NCBI GenBank assembly: GCA_023269695.1
Contig: JAHFPS010000009.1
Span: 1 to 42,702 of the forward strand
Direction: 5' to 3'
Length of the DNA stretch: 42,702 nucleotides
DNA from: Rickettsia sp.
GTDB lineage: Bacteria > Pseudomonadota > Alphaproteobacteria > Rickettsiales > Rickettsiaceae
This document shows, in pieces, positions 36,381 to 42,702 of the stretch. A program made the position numbers and the translations under genes. Positions within the stretch are counted from its first letter, which is position 1. Every line of letters begins with the position of its first letter. The notes under the pieces are model-generated. The model did no database searches, had not been told where the DNA came from, and was given only the letters and a program-made list of their open reading frames with translations.

Positions 36381-38315
36381 TCATTTTATTTCATCAATAT
36401 GCTTACCTTTAAGTAAGCTTAGAGTAGCATTATTTAGTCTTTCAGAAAGAAAATGCTCTGTTATATTCTCAAAATTCTTGCTACATTCTATAATGTAATC
36501 ACGATCATTTGAGTCTATTGCTTCTTTTAAAGTTTTAATTGCCATATCAATTTTTTCCATTTCATTTTTTGCAAGAAGATTTGGCATCTCCCTAATAGCA
36601 TTTTTTATATTATAAATCAAAGATTTTGTATCAATAATTGTTTCTTGCAACAATTTCTTATTATGATCACTAGCAGCATTTTGATAAGCATTCTCTAAAA
36701 TTTCGGTAATTTCACTTTCATTTAAACCATAACTTGGTTTTATTTCAATGTTATGTGATATATTACTATTTTTCTCTAGAGCTGATACTGACAAAATACC
36801 ATCTGCATCAATAGAAAATGTTACTTCTATCCTCACTCCACCTGCTTTCATTAGTGGCAATTTTAGTTCAAATCTTGCAAGTGACCGACAATCTTCTACC
36901 ATTTCTCTTTCTCCCTGTACCACATGCAACTTCATAGAAGTTTGGTTATCTACATAATTGGTAAACTCCTTAGTAACCGATATCGGTATAGGGCTATTAC
37001 GCAGAATAATTTTTTCAGTAATCCCACCATTTAGTTCGATACCAAGTGACAAAGGCACTACATCAATTAATAAGGAATTAATATTTGCCGAAGTTAGGTT
37101 CTCTGCTTGCAGAGCTGCCCCCCATACTACCGCCTTATCTGGGTTAATATCTGAAAAAATAGTAGTATTAAACGTTTGCCTTAAGCTTTTACTAATTAAC
37201 GGTATGCGAGTTGAGCCACCAACCAAGATAATACCTGAAATATCAGGGTTTTTTGCCTGTTCTAGCGTATCTTTAGTAATAGCTATGGTACGTTCTACCA
37301 ATGGCAATATTAACCGTTCAAAATTTTCTATATCTAATTCCAATACCTTTACTTCATATATAATATCAAATTTATTTTGAACACTAAGTGTTTCTTTAAC
37401 TTTTTTTGCTAATTTTATTAGTTCATTAGATTCCACTAATTTATATTTATCACAAAAATACTTCATCACTAAGTGATCAATATCATCTCCACCTAAAATA
37501 TTATCTCCGCCAGTAGCAATAACCTGAAGTACGCCAGTTTGCATATTGAGAATTGATACATCAAAAGTCCCGCCCCCTAGGTCATATACTAAATAGCATC
37601 CCCTGTACCCTTCATCTTTCAAGTGTTGGCGTTGTTGAGCTTCGGAACTACGTGTGTTCACGTAGGTTTGGCTACGCTCCGCTCGCTCGCCACTCGCTCT
37701 CCTAGCCAACTCTTGAAATATATCGGGTATATTTTCTTTATTTAAACCATATGCATAGGCAGCTGCTGTTGGTTCTGCAATTAACCGCAGTACCTCAAAG
37801 CCAGCAATTTTTGCTGCCAACATTACTTCTCCTCTAGCGGCATCGTTAAAATGTGCTGGCACAGTTATTACTGCTTTTTTGATTTCTAAATTTAATTTTT
37901 CAGTAGCTTGTTGCCTTAAATATAGAAATATTTGTGCGGCAACTTCTGGAACAGTCATCAGTTTTCCAGCAAATTCTAGTCGTAAGATTTCACTATCTAA
38001 GTTAATATAATCTTTCACTAAGGCAAAAAGTGCTGGGTTATTTTGTATATCAGATAGTTTTTTACCGAAAAGCCTTTTAATAGAACGCAAATTATTGACT
38101 ATATCATTATCACCGACAATAAAGTTTTTATCCTGAAAGGCTATAACTGAGGGGATAAGTTCTAGGTTTTGAGCATCTGTAATAATTTGTACCATTTGTT
38201 GATTTGACCAAGCAATTAATGAGTTTGTTGTACCAAAATCTATGCCAACTGCTATATCATTATCATTTTCTTTATGCTGGGAAGAGCCAGCCTCACTAAT
38301 TTCTATTATTTGCAT
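36381..38315 (-). CDS. hscA: Fe-S assembly Hsp70 chaperone HscA with an in-frame insertion
   Basis: Specialised Hsp70 that, with HscB, releases the Fe-S cluster from IscU. Nucleotide-binding motifs: VGIDFGTTNSLIAW, AVITVPAHFNDAARGE, AEPTAAAYAYGL, YDLGGGTFDVSIL, LVGGSTRIPLI. The substrate domain begins near DVVPLSLGIEL. It is 644 aa against about 595-620 usually. The excess is a 34-codon arginine-rich insert at residues 200-233 (ELARRASGERAERSQTY ...), just before GCYLVYDLGGGTFD, in a surface loop. It overlaps the end of hscB by 10 bp. Confidence 0.95.
   Translation of the reverse strand: MQIIEISEAGSSQHKENDNDIAVGIDFGTTNSLIAWSNQQMVQIITDAQNLELIPSVIAFQDKNFIVGDNDIVNNLRSIKRLFGKKLSDIQNNPALFALVKDYINLDSEILRLEFAGKLMTVPEVAAQIFLYLRQQATEKLNLEIKKAVITVPAHFNDAARGEVMLAAKIAGFEVLRLIAEPTAAAYAYGLNKENIPDIFQELARRASGERAERSQTYVNTRSSEAQQRQHLKDEGYRGCYLVYDLGGGTFDVSILNMQTGVLQVIATGGDNILGGDDIDHLVMKYFCDKYKLVESNELIKLAKKVKETLSVQNKFDIIYEVKVLELDIENFERLILPLVERTIAITKDTLEQAKNPDISGIILVGGSTRIPLISKSLRQTFNTTIFSDINPDKAVVWGAALQAENLTSANINSLLIDVVPLSLGIELNGGITEKIILRNSPIPISVTKEFTNYVDNQTSMKLHVVQGEREMVEDCRSLARFELKLPLMKAGGVRIEVTFSIDADGILSVSALEKNSNISHNIEIKPSYGLNESEITEILENAYQNAASDHNKKLLQETIIDTKSLIYNIKNAIREMPNLLAKNEMEKIDMAIKTLKEAIDSNDRDYIIECSKNFENITEHFLSERLNNATLSLLKGKHIDEIK
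37617..37718 (-). repeat. Palindromic element inside hscA, 102 bp
   Basis: TTTCAAGTGTTGGC at 37617 pairs with GCCAACTCTTGAAA ending at 37718, with an inner hairpin (CTACGTG ... CACGTAG) and a GC-rich CGCTCCGCTCGCTCGCC run. The length is a multiple of three and the frame stays open. The sequence and peptide do not match the RPE1-like copies, so it is another family. Confidence 0.8.
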
Positions 38316-38806
38316 GACTTGATTTTTAGCTGAATATTACTAATTAAGTTTTTAAGATATTTAAATCTTATAGTACTATCAATAGCATCTTGCATATTTT
38401 GATTTTGGAACGCAGTAGTTAGCGATTTAGTAAGTTGTTGTTTTTCAAGAATTTTGTTATTTAGCATAGATTCTAACTTAGTTAATTGTTGAGTAGTTTC
38501 AACAAGCTCTAATTCATTCCATACAACATTTAATTTTTCCTTTGAAATACCCTGCCTAATCGTTATGTCATCCAAGACTATATTGTTTAACAAGAGAAGA
38601 TACTCAGCTCGGGCTAAATCGTCTTTAAGCGTTGCGTAAGCCTTATTGACATCAATAGAGATAGATAAATTTTTTTGCTTTTCGCTGTTAGAATTAATTC
38701 TATCTGGATGATATTTTAGCTGCATAGCAAAATATTGACGATCCAAGCTATGTAAATCAATATTATATTTTTTCTCTATGCCTAATAACTCAAAATAATT
38801 GTTCAT
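38306..38806 (-). CDS. hscB: Fe-S assembly J-protein HscB
   Basis: Co-chaperone that brings IscU to HscA. The 166-aa product has an N-terminal J domain with YHPDR (HPD at residues 33-35) and a C-terminal helical HSCB domain (LDDITIRQGISKEKLNVVWNELE ... KFKYLKNLI in outline). I chose the ATG at 38806, giving MNNYFELLGI, the usual HscB start; two upstream ATGs in frame add only non-conserved residues. It overlaps hscA by 10 bp. iscU, iscS and iscA are not in the window. Confidence 0.9.
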   Translation of the reverse strand: MNNYFELLGIEKKYNIDLHSLDRQYFAMQLKYHPDRINSNSEKQKNLSISIDVNKAYATLKDDLARAEYLLLLNNIVLDDITIRQGISKEKLNVVWNELELVETTQQLTKLESMLNNKILEKQQLTKSLTTAFQNQNMQDAIDSTIRFKYLKNLISNIQLKIKSCK

Positions 38807-38896
38807 AATCATTATTAGTGGATTAATTGTCAAACCACGTGGCTATATTATATACTAGAAAATACTGAAATGTTAGAGAAAAAACACCAGGCAATT

Positions 38897-39030
38897 TGGT
38901 AGGACAGTTTAAAAGTTATAAAGAAAGCAGCCTGGCTTCATTGCGAGGAGCTACTTTAGTAGCGACGAAGCAATCCATAAAAGCAACCAAAAATGGATTG
39001 CCACGACCACTACGTGGTCTCGCAATGACA
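38897..39030. repeat. Palindromic element plus shared-unit fragment upstream of hscB
   Basis: The core 38936-39030 has arms TTCATTGCGAGGAGC and GTCTCGCAATGACA and loop GCAATCCATAAAAG ... AAAATGGATTGC. The preceding bases contain GGTAGGACAGTTTAAAAGTT, similar to the end of the shared unit. No nested palindrome. Confidence 0.75.
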
Positions 39031-39081
39031 CCAGTGCTATCTATTAAAAGCAGATTCTCATTTTGTGTAAATCATGTGTTT

Positions 39082-39609
39082 TTAAATTATCTCTAACTCA
39101 TTAATAGAGCAATGAAGTACCTGACAAGCATTTACCCATGTTTTTATTACCTGCTGATGAGTCACTACTATTACATACTTATGGTTTAGATATTTTCTTA
39201 AAGTACCTTCTGTTCTATCTTTTATAGAACTCTTTGATTCCCACGTTTTAGTGATACCTGCTGGGTATATACCGTTATTTCTTTCATAATCATCTATTGC
39301 ACTTTTTAATTGTATTTGATTGCTAATTCCTAACCCTAACTCTGGTTGCCATTCTCTTAACTCAAATTCTACAGTAATATCTAAATTAATGTTTTTTGAA
39401 AGAATTGCTGCGGTTTGTAACGCCCTAGTATATGGAGAAGATAGAATTAATTCTGCATTCTTTAATCTTAGATTATTAGATAGCTCATTAGCTTGTCTAA
39501 TTCCATTTGGCGTTAAACATGGCAAATCCCTGTACCCACCTTTTAATTGATGTTTTTCATTTAAAGACCAATCTGTTTCACCGTGTCTTATTAAAAAGAA
39601 TATTGTCAT
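39082..39609 (-). CDS. Histidine phosphatase (phosphoglycerate mutase) family protein
   Basis: The 175-aa product starts with the catalytic RHG motif (FLIRHGETDWSLNEKHQLKG) and has SSPYTRALQTAAIL and the second His in VVTHQQVIKTW. Members are phosphatases or mutases of many small substrates, so the exact reaction is open; a cofactor-dependent glycolytic mutase would be longer (about 230-250 aa). It follows holB by 9 bp on the same strand. Confidence 0.85.
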   Translation of the reverse strand: MTIFFLIRHGETDWSLNEKHQLKGGYRDLPCLTPNGIRQANELSNNLRLKNAELILSSPYTRALQTAAILSKNINLDITVEFELREWQPELGLGISNQIQLKSAIDDYERNNGIYPAGITKTWESKSSIKDRTEGTLRKYLNHKYVIVVTHQQVIKTWVNACQVLHCSINELEII

Positions 39610-39618
39610 AAAAATAAA

Positions 39619-40419
39619 TTAAGTTAATTCTTCTATTAATGCTATGGTACTAGCTCTTAAGTCTAAGTCATAATCTATAGTATTATTTATTATTCGCTTA
39701 ATATTGGCAAATTTTGTTACCAAATAATCAGGTGAATTAGAAGGTAATTGATTAAATATTTTATTCTCTAATTCATTGAATTCAATATTGATATTGAGAG
39801 ATTTCTTAGTAATTCTATTCAGTAGATATAGCATGCTACAAGCAAAATCTCCCCATAATTCTTTATTTTTACTGGTAAACTCTTCGATAACATTTAGCCT
39901 CACTTTAGGGTCTGGACAATTAGCAATATATGTAATAAATTTAACATATATTTCACTTCCCACTAAGCAATTTTGTGATTTTATATTAATTTTAGCACAT
40001 CTAGATCTTATAGTGCTGATTATTCCAGCAACTCTTGAGGTAATTAAGAAGATAAAACTATCCTTTGGTGTATCTTCTAAAAGTTTAAGGCAGGAATTTG
40101 CCGCATTAAGATTCATTAGATCGGCTTGATAAATAACAGCTACTCTGTATTTAGAGATTGACGATGTTTTATAAAAAAATTGCTGCAAATCTCTAATTTG
40201 GTCAACAGATATGTCTTTAACATTAGCGTTAACAGAATTATCCCTTGCTACTAACCGATAATCTGGATGATTTGTTAATTGAATTTTATCTGAAAACAAA
40301 CTGCTTTCTATAAATATTACTAAATTCTCTAAAGCTTTTGCTGTATCATCAACGTCAATCAGCCAACTATTATAAAGCCTGCCTTGTTTAAATCTATTTT
40401 CAAGATATTCTTTGATCAT
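39619..40419 (-). CDS. holB: DNA polymerase III delta' subunit
   Basis: Clamp-loader subunit. The 266-aa protein has the family motif YQADLMNLNAANSCLKLLEDTP and FIFLITSRVAGIISTIRSRCAKI. The usual N-terminal Walker A and zinc module are degenerate or missing, which is common in the short Rickettsiales form. The ATG at 40419 has GGAG 9 bp upstream; a GTG five codons earlier is also possible. It lies 28 bp after the kinase-like gene, and the three minus-strand genes here probably form one transcript. tmk, often next to holB, is not here. Confidence 0.85.
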   Translation of the reverse strand: MIKEYLENRFKQGRLYNSWLIDVDDTAKALENLVIFIESSLFSDKIQLTNHPDYRLVARDNSVNANVKDISVDQIRDLQQFFYKTSSISKYRVAVIYQADLMNLNAANSCLKLLEDTPKDSFIFLITSRVAGIISTIRSRCAKINIKSQNCLVGSEIYVKFITYIANCPDPKVRLNVIEEFTSKNKELWGDFACSMLYLLNRITKKSLNINIEFNELENKIFNQLPSNSPDYLVTKFANIKRIINNTIDYDLDLRASTIALIEELT

Positions 40420-40447
40420 GCTATTTAACTCCACTTGTCAATTGCTC

Positions 40448-41440
40448 CTAAGAATCAATAAAATCTAAAGTATTAGTGATTAACTCTATTATGTTATTAT
40501 ACATGTTAGGTCTTTTATCTTCAGAATCTAACAAATCACATAAATTTACTAAATCAACTAATTTCGCTTTTTTTTCCCAATCTGAGTCTAGTAACTTTGA
40601 TACTTTTGAATATCCAGAAATAAAACTCTCTTTTAACTGTTTATCGAATAAATGTTTAAACCTAAATAAAGTTGCAATATCACCATATACTGAACCAGAA
40701 TAAGCAAACTCCCAATCTAATATTCCTGATAAAATTAATGTTCCGTCTATATTTTTAACTAAAATATTAGAAGGTTTAAAATCACCATGCACCAACTGAT
40801 TGCCACCTTCCTTAGGAAAAGATTTTTTATATAAAATAATTTTATTTTTTAAACTATGAGAAAGTTGTTCACCTAACTTAGCTTTTACTCTAGGTTTAGT
40901 TATTTTATCTAAAATATAATTTATAAATAAATTATATTCATTATGTTCGGTAGTAATTTTGCTGATTGATAAATTTGCAGTAAGTAAACCACTTTCTTGG
41001 AACTTATAGGCACTCAAATGTCCTAAAAATTCACCAAGTTTGCTATATATTAATAGTATTGAATCTAAAAACGAGAGGTCAGTTAAAAATTCTGATAATA
41101 AATTACCTTCACGATATTCTACAAAACTGCAAGAATAGTTTGTTATTTCATTTATAGGATTAAAACTGAGAAATTTTGGAACTAAAGGTTCATTATTGAG
41201 TAAACGTGAAAGTTTAAATTCTTTTTCACCTAACTCTGAACTTCGAACATTAATGCGTAATACAAATTTATCTCCATTCTCGAATTCAATAATATAATTT
41301 GTATTCGCAAGACCATGTTCTGCTTTAGTAACAATAAACTTATCTTCCCTAATTAAAAAATTTTTACACAAATTTTTAATTTCTTCGAATTCAAGAGCAA
41401 AAAATTTATTCCGGCGTTCCCATTTTAACAATTTCTCCAT
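40448..41440 (-). CDS. APH/choline-kinase-like phosphotransferase
   Basis: A protein-kinase-like fold enzyme, about 330 aa. Motifs: the N-lobe AEHGLANTNYIIEFENGDKFVLRIN, then the catalytic loop VHGDFKPSNILV with Asp and Asn, and the metal-binding ILDWEFAYSGSVYGDIATLFR. Relatives phosphorylate aminoglycosides, choline, homoserine or macrolides; the substrate cannot be told. The frame is open to an ATG at 41467, nine codons further; I chose 41440 (MEKLLKWERR) as the more likely start, with weak evidence. It probably is the first gene of the unit with holB. Confidence 0.75.
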   Translation of the reverse strand: MEKLLKWERRNKFFALEFEEIKNLCKNFLIREDKFIVTKAEHGLANTNYIIEFENGDKFVLRINVRSSELGEKEFKLSRLLNNEPLVPKFLSFNPINEITNYSCSFVEYREGNLLSEFLTDLSFLDSILLIYSKLGEFLGHLSAYKFQESGLLTANLSISKITTEHNEYNLFINYILDKITKPRVKAKLGEQLSHSLKNKIILYKKSFPKEGGNQLVHGDFKPSNILVKNIDGTLILSGILDWEFAYSGSVYGDIATLFRFKHLFDKQLKESFISGYSKVSKLLDSDWEKKAKLVDLVNLCDLLDSEDKRPNMYNNIIELITNTLDFIDS

Positions 41441-41492
41441 ACAGATTCTTCTAATAAAGTCTATCACATAAGTTACTTTACAACTGTATTAT

Positions 41493-41542
41493 AACAAGAA
41501 AGATATAATCCATACGTAAGTATGGATGATATCTTTCTTGTT
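41493..41542 (-). terminator. Long hairpin downstream of the HU gene
   Basis: AACAAGAAAGATAT and ATATCTTTCTTGTT, then ATCCATAC and GTATGGAT, pair with only one unpaired base on each side, around a four-base loop (GTAA). The position after hup suggests a transcription end for hup, ahead of the kinase gene. No clear T-run follows. Confidence 0.6.
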
Positions 41543-41598
41543 GAAACGTTATAGAAGTAATTCTATTTTTTATAGGAAAAACTCTAAGAAAGACCAAC

Positions 41599-41874
41599 TT
41601 AAGAATTATTACAGGCTTCCTTCATTTTCTTACCGGCTCTAAATACTGGTTGTTTATAAGCAGAAATATGCATTTTCTCACCAGTTTTTGGATTGCGACC
41701 TTCACGTGCAGCTCTACTTTGTATGTGAAAAGAACCAAACCCCACTAGGTTAACGTCCTCTCCACGACTAAGTGCTTTAAGTACACTATCTACAACCCAA
41801 GTAAGGGCTTTTTCTGCATCAGTTTTTGAATGACCTGCTTCAGCCATTAATGCTACTAATTCTCCTTTATTCAT
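41599..41874 (-). CDS. hup: DNA-binding protein HU
   Basis: Nucleoid-associated protein that bends DNA. The 91-aa product has the HU pattern: MNKGELVALMAEAGHSKTDAEKAL, VNLVGFGSFHIQSRAAREGRNPKTGE (read in parts), and the C-terminal ISAYKQPVFRAGKKMK. I chose the ATG at 41874, with GGAG 9 bp upstream; the frame extends 13 codons further but without HU similarity. A long hairpin follows. Confidence 0.95.
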   Translation of the reverse strand: MNKGELVALMAEAGHSKTDAEKALTWVVDSVLKALSRGEDVNLVGFGSFHIQSRAAREGRNPKTGEKMHISAYKQPVFRAGKKMKEACNNS

Positions 41875-42113
41875 ATTATAGCTCTCCAAATAGATTGTTA
41901 ACATTTCAGACATTAATGTATTTATTATACCAAGATGCCAGCAAGATTTATTAATCTCGTTGCATAGATTATATCAGACACTAAATTGACTGCAACTGAG
42001 ACTTATTTAGAATTTTTGAATATAATTATTTTATAGTCTAATTGCAAAAAATTGTATCTATTTTACATCAAATTAGTTTCTTATCCTGTAATTAGCAGGT
42101 AATTTAATAAGTC

Positions 42114-42176
42114 TATACTGGCAACTAAACTTCAAAATTTGGTCAAAAATAACTTTTGCAGTTAGTTGCTAGTATA
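42114..42176. repeat. Inverted repeat with 15-bp arms upstream of the last gene
   Basis: TATACTGGCAACTAA at 42114 and TTAGTTGCTAGTATA ending at 42176 match as an inverted repeat with one mismatch. It is the only clear structure in the 350-bp gap between hup and the last gene, which is otherwise AT-rich with no gene I can see. Being between divergent starts, it could be an operator or a decayed repeat. Confidence 0.45.
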
Positions 42177-42247
42177 TTTTATGTTTGCTTAAATGAAATG
42201 ATTAGTTGAAAATCTAAATAGTTTGTATATTATAACATTCTAATTTA

Positions 42248-42253
42248 TATAAT
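42248..42253 (+). promoter_or_regulatory. Candidate -10 box of the last gene
   Basis: TATAAT 13 bp before the ATG, with AGGTAA between as ribosome site. No -35 match at proper spacing. The leader would be very short, so this is uncertain. Confidence 0.25.
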
Positions 42254-42266
42254 ACAGGTAACTTTT

Positions 42267-42608
42267 ATGATCACTCGGCTATTATACATATTATTTACTT
42301 TAATTTTCAACTTAAATGTTAATGCTAATCCGGCTCCTTTAAGTTTTGAATTAAATAAAACAACTATATCAGACGTAGAGAAAGTACATCATATCATCAA
42401 AAAAGAAAATAATCATTGGGATGGGTATAATTATTATGTCAATGTTATAGATGTTAAATTAGAGGGACTTACTAAGCTACTAATAATATGTAATGATGAT
42501 AATATTATCCAAGCAGTAATCTTAACGATAGATAAAAATAAATTCACAGAGTTTTATCAGTTACTTTCAGAGAAATACAAACTTAGAGCTTGTCCGCAAA
42601 CTAAGTAA
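42267..42608 (+). pseudogene. Secreted hypothetical protein, 3'-truncated by an insertion sequence
   Basis: Function unknown. The product starts with a signal peptide (LLYILFTLIFNLNVNANPA) and continues with a soluble domain (WDGYNYYVNVIDVKLEGLTKLLIICNDDNIIQAVILTIDK in outline). It resembles small exported Rickettsia proteins known to me only as hypothetical; those run on for several dozen more residues. Similarity stops at EKYKL, exactly at 42584, where the insertion sequence begins; the last residues RACPQTK are encoded by the element. The protein is therefore probably cut short. Confidence 0.7.
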
Positions 42609-42702
42609 TAGAAGAAAATAACCTGCGAAGAAGTAATCGACTCATAGCCAAAAAAATTATGTTTTCACTAGAATTAGTAAGAAAATCATATTCCTTGGAA
42701 AG
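42585..42702 (+). mobile_element. Insertion sequence end, copy B (partial, runs off the window)
   Basis: Inverted copy of 1-116, differing at one base. It starts AGAGCTTGTCCGC and carries the same leader and the same ATG frame. It joins directly to the coding region of the last gene, which it truncates. The full element, any opposite terminus and any target duplication lie outside the window. Confidence 0.75.
42659..42702 (+). CDS. Possible transposase N-terminus (partial)
   Basis: MFSLELVRKSYSLE in an open frame to the window edge, equal to the frame of the other copy except for Leu6. There is no obvious ribosome site in the AT-rich bases before the ATG. Too short to classify. Confidence 0.35.
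   Translation, partial: MFSLELVRKSYSLE

Noticed and set aside
36958..37380. Plus-strand open frame of 140 codons opposite hscA
   Set aside because: It lies fully inside strongly conserved hscA on the other strand; a shadow frame.
38896..39096. Plus-strand open frame through the element upstream of hscB
   Set aside because: Same repeat-derived peptide as above; not a gene.
1..42702. The 42-kb segment as a composite transposon
   Set aside because: The cargo is ordinary core chromosome genes, and both ends cut into resident genes; two separate insertions or an assembly boundary explain it better.

Overview
The window is a 42.7-kb piece of an AT-rich alphaproteobacterial chromosome that I assign to Rickettsiales, most likely the genus Rickettsia or a close relative. 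The evidence is the housekeeping gene set, a very large NAD-dependent glutamate dehydrogenase, and in-frame palindromic insertions inside conserved genes. Three of these insertions look like Rickettsia palindromic element type 1 (RPE1) and one belongs to another family. Gaps between genes are packed with palindromic repeats. No tRNA, rRNA or CRISPR array was recognised. I cannot name the species from the sequence alone.

Layout, left to right. (1) 1-600: one end of an insertion sequence, then a truA gene that has lost its 5' third. (2) 669-4126: a PCu(A)C copper chaperone, a small hypothetical protein, an ABC half-exporter and a 2-Cys peroxiredoxin. (3) 4127-4635: a nested repeat island. (4) 4636-9576: a tight dprA-topA-gltX operon. 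(5) 9571-12538 on the minus strand: mnmE, xerC and dksA. (6) 12743-18632: glutamate dehydrogenase, a RodZ-like membrane HTH protein, a small coiled-coil protein and zapA. A candidate 6S RNA with its own promoter follows, then ftsK. (7) 21571-24654: a Bcr-type MFS pump, lolC and lolD. (8) hemW and rpoH on the minus strand, then ctaG on the plus strand. (9) 28538-31339: map, radC, a WecA/MraY-like transferase and a DciA-like DUF721 protein. (10) 31340-38806 on the minus strand: a 1087-residue GltD/PyrK-like flavoprotein, a DUF2125 protein, and the iron-sulfur maturation set fdx-hscA-hscB. (11) 39082-41874 on the minus strand: a phosphoglycerate-mutase-family protein, holB, an APH-like kinase and HU. 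(12) A secreted hypothetical protein cut off by a second, inverted copy of the same insertion-sequence end.

Most genes are core functions: DNA topology and recombination, tRNA charging and modification, cell division, lipoprotein export, cytochrome oxidase and Fe-S assembly, and the stress sigma factor. The noteworthy content is repetitive DNA. First, the two window ends are a 116-bp inverted repeat with one mismatch. Each copy truncates a gene and carries the start of what looks like the same transposase reading frame. Second, a family of roughly 150-450-bp elements with outer inverted repeats resembling TATAGCTAACCCG and inner palindromic arms starting CGTCATTGCGAGGAG fills nearly every sizeable gap. 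Five of them carry the same second palindrome in a fixed relative orientation, so the composite form appears to be the unit that spread. Third, palindromic elements sit in frame inside mnmE, glutamate dehydrogenase, the GltD-like gene (each exactly 144 bp) and hscA (102 bp).

I found no clear new defence or metabolic system. The best candidates for novelty are the terminal-inverted-repeat element family, the in-frame insertions, and the Nfn-like fused flavoprotein.
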